From Burkholderiaceae bacterium (GTDB taxonomy: Bacteria > Pseudomonadota > Gammaproteobacteria > Burkholderiales > Burkholderiaceae_C): DNA of 5,036 bases. The DNA lies in NCBI GenBank assembly GCA_031256125.1, contig JAIRRE010000128.1, positions 1 through 5,036 of the forward strand, in the 5' to 3' direction. A model generated the notes under the pieces. It was not told where the DNA came from. It saw only the letters and a list, made by a program, of their open reading frames with translations, and made no database searches. This document shows, piece after piece, positions 1 through 5,036 of the stretch. The position numbers and the translations under genes were made by a program. The number at the start of each line of letters is the position of its first letter. Within the stretch, counting starts at the first letter, position 1.

Positions 1-681
1 GAGGGCAAGCCGCAGCAGGGCATCAGCTTTTTGCTATTGGACATGAAGTCGCCGGGCGTAACAGTACGGCCCATCAAGCTTCTGGACGGCGAGGTTGAGG
101 TCAACGACGTGTTCTTCGACAACGTGGAGGTGCCCGCCGATCAGTTGATCGGCGAGGAAAACAAGGGCTGGACCTATGCCAAGCTGCTGCTTAGCCACGA
201 ACGCACCAACATCGCCGACGTCAACCGCGCCAAGCGCGAACTGGAGCGCCTTAAACGTATCGCCAAGGCCGAGGGCGTGTGGGACGACTTGCGCTTTCGT
301 GACCAGATTGCGCTGCTGGAAATAGACGTGGTGGCGCTGGAAATGCTGGTGCTGCGCGTGCTTTCCGCCGTCAAAGGCGGGCGCAATCCGCTCGACCTGG
401 CAGGCCTGTTGAAAATCAAGGGCAGCGAAATCCAGCAGCGCTACACCGAACTGATGATGCTGGCCGCGGGGCCGTTTGCCATGCCCGCCATCCGCGAAGC
501 CATGGACGCGGGCTGGCAGGGCGACCAGGCCGCGCGTGCATTGGGGCTTCCCGTCTTCCCGGGTGGCGATCTGGCGGACGCCACGCTGGCAGCCAGCTTT
601 TTCAATTACCGCAAAACCACCATTTACGGCGGTTCCAACGAGGTCCAGCGCAACATTGTCGCGCAGACCGTACTGGGCTGA
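1..681 (+). CDS. Acyl-CoA dehydrogenase, large (PimC-like) subunit, 5'-truncated
   Basis: The C-terminal 226 residues of an FAD-dependent acyl-CoA dehydrogenase, which makes the alpha,beta double bond in an acyl-CoA thioester. The frame is open from base 1, so the start and roughly 170 N-terminal residues lie outside the window (family members are about 390-400 aa). Visible landmarks are the middle beta-domain end (VNDVFFDNVEVP, about residues 34-45), LLLSHERTNIADV (about 62-74) opening the C-terminal helical domain, and the closing motif IYGGSNEVQRNI (208-219). In the closing motif, Gly stands where medium- and short-chain enzymes have the catalytic Glu. The Glu in SHERT (codon 199-201) sits where isovaleryl- and long-chain-type enzymes keep theirs, so it is the likely base. 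The C-terminus resembles pimeloyl-CoA dehydrogenase large subunits. The gene is followed after 23 nt by a second dehydrogenase gene, as pimC is by pimD. Family assignment is firm; the substrate (dicarboxylyl-CoA, fatty or cyclic acyl-CoA) is inferred. Confidence 0.9.
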   Translation, partial: EGKPQQGISFLLLDMKSPGVTVRPIKLLDGEVEVNDVFFDNVEVPADQLIGEENKGWTYAKLLLSHERTNIADVNRAKRELERLKRIAKAEGVWDDLRFRDQIALLEIDVVALEMLVLRVLSAVKGGRNPLDLAGLLKIKGSEIQQRYTELMMLAAGPFAMPAIREAMDAGWQGDQAARALGLPVFPGGDLADATLAASFFNYRKTTIYGGSNEVQRNIVAQTVLG

Positions 682-690
682 TACACCACC

Positions 691-695
691 AGGAG
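691..695 (+). promoter_or_regulatory. Ribosome binding site for the second acyl-CoA dehydrogenase
   Basis: AGGAG lies 9 nt upstream of the ATG at 705, in the 23-nt gap after the preceding stop codon. It supports that start and cotranscription of the two dehydrogenase genes. Confidence 0.8.
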
Positions 696-704
696 CAAAC
701 GGAT

Positions 705-1820
705 ATGGACTTCGATTTCACGCAAGACCAGCAGCAACTGCGCGAGGCGGTGCAACGCTGGGTAGAAAAAGGCTACGACTTCGACCGCCGGCGCAAAATT
801 GCGCAAGCAGGCGGATTCGACCGCGCGGCCTACGGTGAACTGGCCGAACTGGGCCTGACCGGTCTGCTCATCGACGAGGCGCACGGCGGATTGGGCCTCG
901 GCCCGGTCGAGGCGCTGGTGGTTATGGAAGAACTCGGTCGCGGTATCGTGCTGGAACCACTGGCGCAAACCTTGCTGGTCAGCAGCACCCTTGCGCGCTA
1001 CGCGCCCGATTCCGTCAAACAAACCTGGTTGCCCAAAATTGCCAGCGGCGAAGCGCTGGTCACACTTGCGCACCAGGAACGCAAGGCCCGTTGCCGCCTC
1101 GACGTATGCGAGGCCACAGCTCAAAAAACAGGCGATGCCTACACCGTCACCGGCGTCAAAAACCTCGTGCCCGCAGGCGACCAGGCCCAGGCGTGGCTGG
1201 TTCCGGCACAGTTGAACGGCAAGCTCGCGCTATTCCTCGTCGAACGTGATGCCAAAGGCGCGGGCGCGTGGGGCTACCCGACTTGGGATGGCGCGCGCGC
1301 TGCCGACATCAAACTGGACAACGCCCCGGCCACCCTCGTCACCGCCAACGGCTTGGCGGCGCTTAACTGGGCCGTGGACGTGGGCATCGCCACCTTGTGC
1401 GCGGAAGGTGCCGGGGCGATGGATAAATTCCTCGCCATGACCGTTGATTACATGAACCAGCGCAAGCAGTTTGGCGTCGCCATTGCCACCTTCCAGGCGC
1501 TGCGTCACCGCGTCGCGGATATGAAGATGCAGCTTGAACTGGCGCGTGGTATGAGCTATTACGCGACCCTCAAGCTCGGCGAACCGGAGGCTGAGCGCCG
1601 GCAGGCGGCCTCGCGCGCCAAAGTGCAACTCGGCCAAGCCTTGCGCTACGTTGGCCAGACCGGCGTACAACTGCACGGCGGCATCGGCGTCACCGACGAA
1701 TACGCCGGCAGCCACTACTTCAAAAAACTCACCCAAATGGAAACCACCTGGGGCGACACCCTGACCCATCTGGGCGAGGTCAGCAGCCGTATGCAAGAGA
1801 CGGCAGGCGTGTTTGCTTGA
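705..1820 (+). CDS. Acyl-CoA dehydrogenase, small (PimD-like) subunit
   Basis: A complete 371-residue acyl-CoA dehydrogenase, close to the usual length. The N-terminal helical domain begins MDFDFTQDQQQLREAV. The middle domain (about 120-210) is poorly conserved. The C-terminal helical domain carries the family signatures RKQFG (253-257), FQALRHRVADMK (263-274) and VQLHGGIGVTDEY (321-333), then a HYFKKL stretch typical of PimD-type subunits. Neither usual catalytic Glu is seen. The helix that normally carries an ER pair reads DVGIATLCAEGAGAM (225-239), and the C-terminal position falls in ETTWGDT (346-352). This fits a non-catalytic or FAD-interface partner of the upstream protein, as in two-gene heteromeric acyl-CoA dehydrogenases. 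The ATG at 705 is chosen because AGGAG lies 9 nt upstream and the N-terminus matches the family. Pairing with the upstream gene is inferred from adjacency and complementary motifs. The family is certain; pimeloyl-CoA as substrate is only a best guess. Confidence 0.9.
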   Translation: MDFDFTQDQQQLREAVQRWVEKGYDFDRRRKIAQAGGFDRAAYGELAELGLTGLLIDEAHGGLGLGPVEALVVMEELGRGIVLEPLAQTLLVSSTLARYAPDSVKQTWLPKIASGEALVTLAHQERKARCRLDVCEATAQKTGDAYTVTGVKNLVPAGDQAQAWLVPAQLNGKLALFLVERDAKGAGAWGYPTWDGARAADIKLDNAPATLVTANGLAALNWAVDVGIATLCAEGAGAMDKFLAMTVDYMNQRKQFGVAIATFQALRHRVADMKMQLELARGMSYYATLKLGEPEAERRQAASRAKVQLGQALRYVGQTGVQLHGGIGVTDEYAGSHYFKKLTQMETTWGDTLTHLGEVSSRMQETAGVFA

Positions 1821-1836
1821 CGGGTCGGTTGTGCAT

Positions 1837-1855
1837 GGAATGCCCGGCGCATTCC
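1837..1855. terminator. Inverted repeat after the acyl-CoA dehydrogenase operon
   Basis: A perfect 7-bp stem, GGAATGC / GCATTCC, with a 5-nt loop (CCGGC) begins 16 nt after the stop codon at 1818-1820. No T-run follows on the plus strand, so it is not a textbook intrinsic terminator. Its position suggests a 3'-end hairpin that could assist termination or protect the mRNA. A further GGAATGC copy stands at 1887-1893. Confidence 0.4.
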
Positions 1856-1973
1856 GTACGCATCATGCGAGCAGCCTACACGCCCCGGAATGCGGAAAAG
1901 TAATACCCGCTATTCAGGCTTGCCACGGCGTTGCATTTATCCTGCATTGCCCCGCCGGAATAAGGTGCAGGCG

Positions 1974-2004
1974 GCGCGAACACAAACGTGCGTTGTGTTC
2001 GCGC
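1974..2004. terminator. Strong 12-bp stem-loop between convergent genes
   Basis: The left arm GCGCGAACACAA (1974-1985) is perfectly complementary to TTGTGTTCGCGC (1993-2004), with a 7-nt loop ACGTGCG. On the minus strand it begins 14 nt beyond the stop codon of the Ig-like gene, the expected place for a transcript end. Neither side has a clear T-tract, so Rho-independent termination is uncertain; RNA 3'-end protection or a protein-binding dyad are alternatives. The right arm runs into alternating GC (2001-2010). Confidence 0.5.
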
Positions 2005-2018
2005 GCGCGCCCACCGGA

Positions 2019-3311
2019 TCAGATCACGTGGCCGCAGTGCTGAATCAGCAAATCGGGAACATGACTGGTGCAGCCGATGTTGGCGCAGTTAAAGTTGTTT
2101 CCGATGACGCCGCTGTAGTTGTTGCTGCAAGAGTTGCTGCTGTGGTCGTTGCTGCAAGAATTGCTGCTGTGCTCGTTGCTGCAAGAGTTGCTGTGTCCGT
2201 TGTTGCAAGAATTGCTGGGGCCGTTATTGCAAGAGTTGGTCGGGGTCTGGTTACCAACCGTGACTGTCTGCTTCACCGGAGTCTCGGCATTGCCTGCGGC
2301 GTCAATGACACGCGCCTCCACGGTGTTGGCCCCCGTCGCTGGCAATGTGCCCGTGGCAAGCCACGCTGTCCCGGATACGGTCGCATTGGTCCAGGTACTT
2401 CCGTCATCGAAACTCACTTGCAGCGTCTCGGCCGACACACCCGCCTTAGTACCGTCGGCCAGCGGCCCGCTCAACATGCCGCTGATTGCCACAGTCTGGC
2501 CGGTCGTGTCCCAGCAGCCAGACATCGTCTCACCGGTCGCCAGGTTCACCAGCCCCGTGAGCGTCACCGCCTCGCTGGGCGGGGTGTTGTCCACCATCAC
2601 CGACAGCGTGTTCGAGGGCGTGCCCATCGAGCCATTGGCATTGACGACCTCGGCGGTAAGGCTGTGATTGCCCTCACCCACTCCCGTGAGGGTGTAAGTC
2701 CAGTTGGTGCCGGTAACGTTGGCGGCGGGAACCGTGGCTACCACCGTGCCGTTATCCAGAATCTCCAGGCTTTGACCGGTCTCTAGCGGCGCGTTGAGGG
2801 TGCCGTTGATGCCCAGTGTGCCGGTGCTGGCGCTGCCGCCATTTTGGGCGGTGGCCGTGATCCCAGGGTTGGCCGACCCGCCGGTGTCCGGCGTAAAGGT
2901 GCTGTTGATGGTCATGCCCTGGGTCGGCGTATAAGGCGGATCCAGCACCGAGCCGACGACGTTACCTGCCCCATTCACAACGCGCAGTTCCAGGTCGTAG
3001 GTGTTGCCGTAGGACAGGGGCTGGAAGGGAGCGCCGTAGGTGTAGCTCCACGTCGTAAGGCCCGTGCTGGGATTGATTTCGACATCGGTTACCGGTGCCC
3101 AGGTGGTTCCACCATTCATGCTCACTTGCAGCGTCTCGGCTGACTGAGTAGCACTGGCCTGATCTAGCGGTGCGCTGAGCGTGCCGTAGTAAGTGGGCGT
3201 CAGGTCGAGGGTGTAAAGACTACTCGCCGGGTACCCAGGTACGGGATCTGAAATCCCTGTGACCTGGATGGTTTCCGTCGTGTTGTCGTTATCCGTAGTA
3301 TCTTGTGCCAT
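2019..3311 (-). CDS. Ig-like repeat protein with Cys-rich NSCxN tail, probably secreted
   Basis: A 430-residue protein of unknown function. Three bacterial Ig-like (Big-type) modules can be seen, at roughly 12-125, 132-240 and 245-352. Modules 1 and 3 share SAETLQVS followed by GGTTW or DGSTW. Module 3 closes with VEARVIDAAGNAETPVKQTVTV, wording common in repeats of large bacterial adhesins and type I-secreted proteins. Residues 359-401 are five tandem units: NSCNNGPS, NSCNNGHS, NSCSNEHSS, NSCSNDHSS and NSCSNNYSG. A 29-residue end with three more Cys follows. Eight of nine Cys lie after residue 360; the other is Cys266. Only four Lys/Arg occur in the whole protein. There is no N-terminal signal peptide or membrane segment (it begins MAQDTTDNDNTTETIQ), and no RTX GGxGxD repeat. 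Start 3311 is preferred over an in-frame GTG at 3371 because AGGAG lies 8 nt upstream and the extra 20 residues are atypical in composition. An extracellular role is inferred. Its neighbours suggest no pathway. Confidence 0.8.
   Translation of the reverse strand: MAQDTTDNDNTTETIQVTGISDPVPGYPASSLYTLDLTPTYYGTLSAPLDQASATQSAETLQVSMNGGTTWAPVTDVEINPSTGLTTWSYTYGAPFQPLSYGNTYDLELRVVNGAGNVVGSVLDPPYTPTQGMTINSTFTPDTGGSANPGITATAQNGGSASTGTLGINGTLNAPLETGQSLEILDNGTVVATVPAANVTGTNWTYTLTGVGEGNHSLTAEVVNANGSMGTPSNTLSVMVDNTPPSEAVTLTGLVNLATGETMSGCWDTTGQTVAISGMLSGPLADGTKAGVSAETLQVSFDDGSTWTNATVSGTAWLATGTLPATGANTVEARVIDAAGNAETPVKQTVTVGNQTPTNSCNNGPSNSCNNGHSNSCSNEHSSNSCSNDHSSNSCSNNYSGVIGNNFNCANIGCTSHVPDLLIQHCGHVI
2109..2237 (-). 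repeat. Tandem 24/27-bp coding repeat (NSC[N/S]N units)
   Basis: Five tandem units encode the tail of the Ig-like protein. On the plus strand the recurring core is GTTGCTGCAAGA or a near variant, starting at 2121, 2148, 2175, 2199 and 2223. The spacings are therefore 27, 27, 24 and 24 bp, always multiples of three. The 27-bp units carry an extra Ser codon. The units have diverged at single bases, with GTTGTTGCAAGA and GTTATTGCAAGA in the last two cores. Confidence 0.9.
2413..2436 (-). repeat. Intragenic direct repeat, copy in Ig module 3
   Basis: CTCACTTGCAGCGTCTCGGC (2413-2432) is identical to 3121-3140, about 0.7 kb away. After one differing base, GAC also matches. Both copies encode SAETLQVS at the same place in an Ig-like module, which shows the modules arose by duplication or are kept similar by recombination. 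Confidence 0.8.
3121..3144 (-). repeat. Intragenic direct repeat, copy in Ig module 1
   Basis: Partner of the copy at 2413-2436: 20 identical bases, one mismatch, then GAC. It encodes SAETLQVS (residues 57-64) just before the MNGGTTW stretch of the first Ig-like module. Confidence 0.8.
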
Positions 3312-3319
3312 GTAATGAT

Positions 3320-3324
3320 CTCCT
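3320..3324 (-). promoter_or_regulatory. Ribosome binding site of the Ig-like gene
   Basis: On the minus strand AGGAG stands 8 nt before the ATG at 3311-3309. This decides the start: the upstream in-frame GTG at 3371 has no comparable site and would add 20 residues unlike the rest of the protein. Confidence 0.75.
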
Positions 3325-3386
3325 GAATTATTCCAATATCTGGTTGGTTCGCGCAGACAGACGAACGCCACTACATGAAGTTGAAG

Positions 3387-3402
3387 TGTGCGCTACCGCA
3401 CA
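3387..3402. promoter_or_regulatory. Dyad / hairpin in the Ig-like gene leader
   Basis: TGTGCG (3387-3392) and CGCACA (3397-3402) form a perfect 6-bp inverted repeat with a 4-nt loop, about 75 nt upstream of the chosen start codon. It could be an operator half-site pair or a 5'-leader hairpin. About 10 nt upstream on the minus strand is an extended -10-like TGCTAAGAT (3410-3418), but I find no good -35 with it. Regulatory function is a guess. Confidence 0.3.
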
Positions 3403-3841
3403 TATTGCATCTTAGCACGATCACTTGATTGACGCTTACTTTCTGAATCTGCCGCTCGTCAAATATGCGGCCCGTTCCTCCCCTTCTAAGGGGTGGCACT
3501 CACTTAGTGAATCATCCCCTCGCTATATACGGATTTCACTCTGTCCGCGTACCCATCGCTGCGCTGTCTTTCGTTGCTGACGTAAAGATCGCGCCGTATA
3601 AAAAGATACGCAGCTTTTACGACGTTCCGCAGTCCGACGACTGCGGCGGCGCCTGCAATATGGAGCAGTAGCACGCCTGCGACTTTATGCAATACATCAA
3701 AAAGACACCCTTGGGCTGGGGCCAGCATCGCCGGTTGGTTCGTACAGGATATGACCGCGCCCCGCACAGAACCGACATGTATGACCGCGAAGTGGGCTTT
3801 TGCGCCGCTTTGAGATGCTGCTGTAGCGCGCAGCCATCACC

Positions 3842-3874
3842 AAAAATGGCGAAATAACGTGCGCCTTGATTTTT
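3842..3874. terminator. Weak, possibly bidirectional terminator next to hemY
   Basis: Read on the plus strand, AAAAAT (3842-3847), GGCG (3848-3851), a 10-nt loop, CGCC (3862-3865), a 3-nt bulge and ATTTTT (3869-3874) form a short GC stem flanked by complementary A and T tracts. On the minus strand this begins about 4 nt after the hemY TAA and ends in ATTTTT. The GC core is only 4 bp, so strength is doubtful. Confidence 0.4.
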
Positions 3875-3878
3875 CTTT

Positions 3879-5036
3879 TTACCCCCGCCCCGCCTGACGC
3901 CACGCCTGGGCGGCGGTGGCGGCATCGCCCTCGCGCTCGGCAAGTGTCGCCAGAGCGCGCCAGGCGCGACGGCGTAGGGCGGCGATTTCAGGGTCGGGAG
4001 CGTCCGCTCCATCGGCGGCAATACGGCCATCCAGACCGCGCGCGGCTTGCGTCAGCAGCGCTTTGGCTTTACCCCACAACTCGCGGTGCAGACACACCAT
4101 GCCGGTGAGATATTGCAGCGTTGCGTCGGCAGGATGGGCAGTTTGCGCCGCCTCAATGCGGGCCAGCCATTCGGGGTCGATGGCTTGTTCGGACGACCTT
4201 TCAAAGCTGCGTTCAAGCGCACCGATCAGGCGGGCGCGTTGCCGGATGTCGAAAACATCGGGATGGTCTAGTAGCGCAGCCAGCGGCGCGCGCAGCCATA
4301 AGCGCGCCTGGTACGCATCTCCACCCAGAGCCACAAGCCGTTGCGCGGCGCGCAAGGCCAGATCCGGCATGGCGCGTTCGTTGGGATTCAGGGATTGCCA
4401 GATAGTTTGCAACTGTTGCGGATCGTGGACAGACGCGATCAGGTCACCCGTCAGTCCGCGAATCAAGCTGGCGGCGGCAGCGGGCGAGAAAGCGCGGTGC
4501 TTGGCCAGCAGGCGCGCGGTTTCCAGCGCTTCGGCGTGCCGCCCGGTTTTTTGCGCGGCCATGAGTTTGAGTCGCAGCGCCGCCGCGCGCCGTACCGCGC
4601 CGACAGGTAACTCCGCAAGGCGCGTCAGCGCAGCCTCGGGATCGCGGTCGTGCAAAGCCCAGTAAGCGGCGCGCAAGGTAATGCCTTCACGCACCTCCGG
4701 CGGCAAACCACTCTTGGCGCCCGTTTGCAGCGCGGCGGTCAGATGCGTGTCGCGCGTGGCCTGGTCTTGCAGCGCGTGCGCGCTTTCGGCGGCCAGCAAA
4801 TGCGCCAGCGACGACAGCATGGCGGCGCTGGCGGCATCACCCGCATCCAGGCCACGCGCGGCGGCTTCATCAACCCCAGTGTGCGCCAAGGCTGCTTCCG
4901 CCGCTTTGCGTCCGCGTAAATAGCGCCCGGCCAATTGCTGCGCCATGCCTTCCAGAAGCAGCGCGTGGGCAACGCGCTCGCGTTGCAGCGCGCGCCAGCG
5001 CCGGGCGCGGCGTGGCAGCGTCAGCGCCGCCGCGCC
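3879..5036 (-). CDS. hemY: HemY-type TPR protein of haem biosynthesis, 5'-truncated
   Basis: The C-terminal 385 residues of a HemY-family protein, open through the right window edge. In this family the N-terminus is two membrane helices and the rest is a tetratricopeptide-like domain. The helices are not visible, so about 40-60 residues are missing. Visible hallmarks are the basic stretch LPRRARRWRALQRERVAHALL after the expected membrane part, then MAQQLAGRYLRGRKAAEAAL (residues 31-50). LAHLLAAESAHALQDQATRD follows, then further helical-repeat segments such as TGRHAEALETARLLAKHRAF. Near the end are LQYLTGMVCLHRELWGKAKALL and WRALATLAEREGDAATAAQAWRQA, typical of proteobacterial HemY. The ATG at 4946 is internal: the 30 codons upstream are open and fit the family. 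HemY is usually encoded after hemC-hemD-hemX and is linked to late haem or porphyrin metabolism; its biochemical role is poorly defined. It is not the protoporphyrinogen oxidase also called HemY in Bacillus. The upstream partners would lie beyond the window. Confidence 0.87.
   Translation of the reverse strand, partial: GAAALTLPRRARRWRALQRERVAHALLLEGMAQQLAGRYLRGRKAAEAALAHTGVDEAAARGLDAGDAASAAMLSSLAHLLAAESAHALQDQATRDTHLTAALQTGAKSGLPPEVREGITLRAAYWALHDRDPEAALTRLAELPVGAVRRAAALRLKLMAAQKTGRHAEALETARLLAKHRAFSPAAAASLIRGLTGDLIASVHDPQQLQTIWQSLNPNERAMPDLALRAAQRLVALGGDAYQARLWLRAPLAALLDHPDVFDIRQRARLIGALERSFERSSEQAIDPEWLARIEAAQTAHPADATLQYLTGMVCLHRELWGKAKALLTQAARGLDGRIAADGADAPDPEIAALRRRAWRALATLAEREGDAATAAQAWRQAGRG

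Larger units (their letters stand above)
3372..3878. other. Gap of about 500 nt with no convincing gene
   Basis: No recognisable protein or RNA gene lies between the Ig-like gene and hemY. The longest plus-strand frame runs from ATG 3465 to TAG 3669-3671, and the same frame stays open to TAA 3855-3857, about 130 codons with one stop. The part after the TAG has an ATG at 3687 giving 56 residues. Neither ATG has a ribosome binding site and neither translation resembles a known family. A minus-strand frame of 87 codons (3504-3767) is equally anonymous. Small palindromes include CCCCTT-CT-AAGGGG (3480-3493) and TCACT-T-AGTGA (3500-3510). A plus-strand promoter-like pair is present: TTGCTG (3574-3579), 17 nt, TATAAA (3597-3602). 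Base composition is less GC-rich than the flanking genes. It could be regulatory DNA, a decayed gene or an unrecognised short gene. Confidence 0.5.

Noticed and set aside
624..1124. Minus-strand open frame of 166 codons over the dehydrogenase junction
   Set aside because: Antisense to two well-supported dehydrogenase genes and with no family resemblance.
1230..1796. Minus-strand open frame of 188 codons within the second dehydrogenase
   Set aside because: Shadow of a conserved acyl-CoA dehydrogenase domain in GC-rich DNA.
2109..2237. CRISPR-like array of 24-27 bp repeats
   Set aside because: The units are directly adjacent with no unique spacers, keep a reading frame and encode the protein tail; there are no cas genes.
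2119..2667. Plus-strand frame of 182 codons with LLQELLL repeats
   Set aside because: Also a shadow of the Ig gene; the Leu-rich repeats only mirror the tandem repeat DNA.
1890..2786. Long plus-strand open frame of 298 codons opposite the Ig-like gene
   Set aside because: Antisense to the Ig gene. Its VVAARVAAV repeats are the reverse reading of the tandem repeat, the rest is Arg/Gly-rich noise, and it has no ribosome binding site.
3480..3510. Palindromes CCCCTTCTAAGGGG and TCACTTAGTGA as a terminator or attachment site
   Set aside because: Stems of 5-6 bp with very small loops, no T-run, no integrase or insertion-sequence ends nearby; too little to call.
3372..3878. A tRNA or other structured RNA gene in the gap
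   Set aside because: I looked for a T-loop GGTTCRANNCC with matching acceptor arms and found none; GGTTCGTACAGG near 3737 lacks a partner arm.
3617..4030. Minus-strand frame of 137 codons overlapping the hemY 3' end
   Set aside because: Overlaps hemY in another frame, with a proline/arginine-rich start and no recognisable domain or ribosome binding site.
3916..4665. Plus-strand open frame of 249 codons opposite hemY
   Set aside because: Ser/Arg/Ala-rich low-complexity translation, typical antisense of a GC-rich gene; the minus strand has clear HemY motifs.

Overview
This window looks like chromosomal DNA from a GC-rich proteobacterium, most likely a betaproteobacterium. I infer this from the HemY-type protein, whose C-terminal wording resembles beta/gammaproteobacterial HemY, from the PimC/PimD-style acyl-CoA dehydrogenase pair, and from GC-rich codon use. 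No rRNA or other marker gene is present to place it more firmly.

Layout, left to right. Positions 1-681 (+) hold the 3' part of an acyl-CoA dehydrogenase large subunit. After a 23-nt gap with a good ribosome binding site, 705-1820 (+) encodes a complete partner acyl-CoA dehydrogenase. The two look like one operon making a heteromeric acyl-CoA dehydrogenase: the first protein carries the likely catalytic Glu, the second appears to lack it. Positions 1821-2018 are a convergent intergenic region with two perfect inverted repeats, one just past each flanking stop codon. Positions 2019-3311 (-) encode a 430-residue protein of about three bacterial Ig-like modules and a C-terminal tail of five tandem NSC[N/S]N repeats. 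It has only four Lys/Arg residues and no N-terminal signal peptide. Positions 3312-3878 are a gap of about 570 nt with no convincing gene. It holds the Ig-gene leader with a small hairpin, an unexplained plus-strand open frame broken by one TAG, and a weak terminator next to the last gene. Positions 3879-5036 (-) hold most of a HemY-type TPR protein, truncated at the right window edge.

The acyl-CoA dehydrogenases (fatty or dicarboxylic acyl-CoA oxidation) and HemY (linked to haem biosynthesis) are ordinary housekeeping or metabolic genes. The Ig-like protein between them is the unusual element. It looks like a secreted or surface protein whose cysteine-rich repeat tail I cannot match to a described family. 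I see no CRISPR array, insertion sequence, tRNA, or other mobile or defence system.
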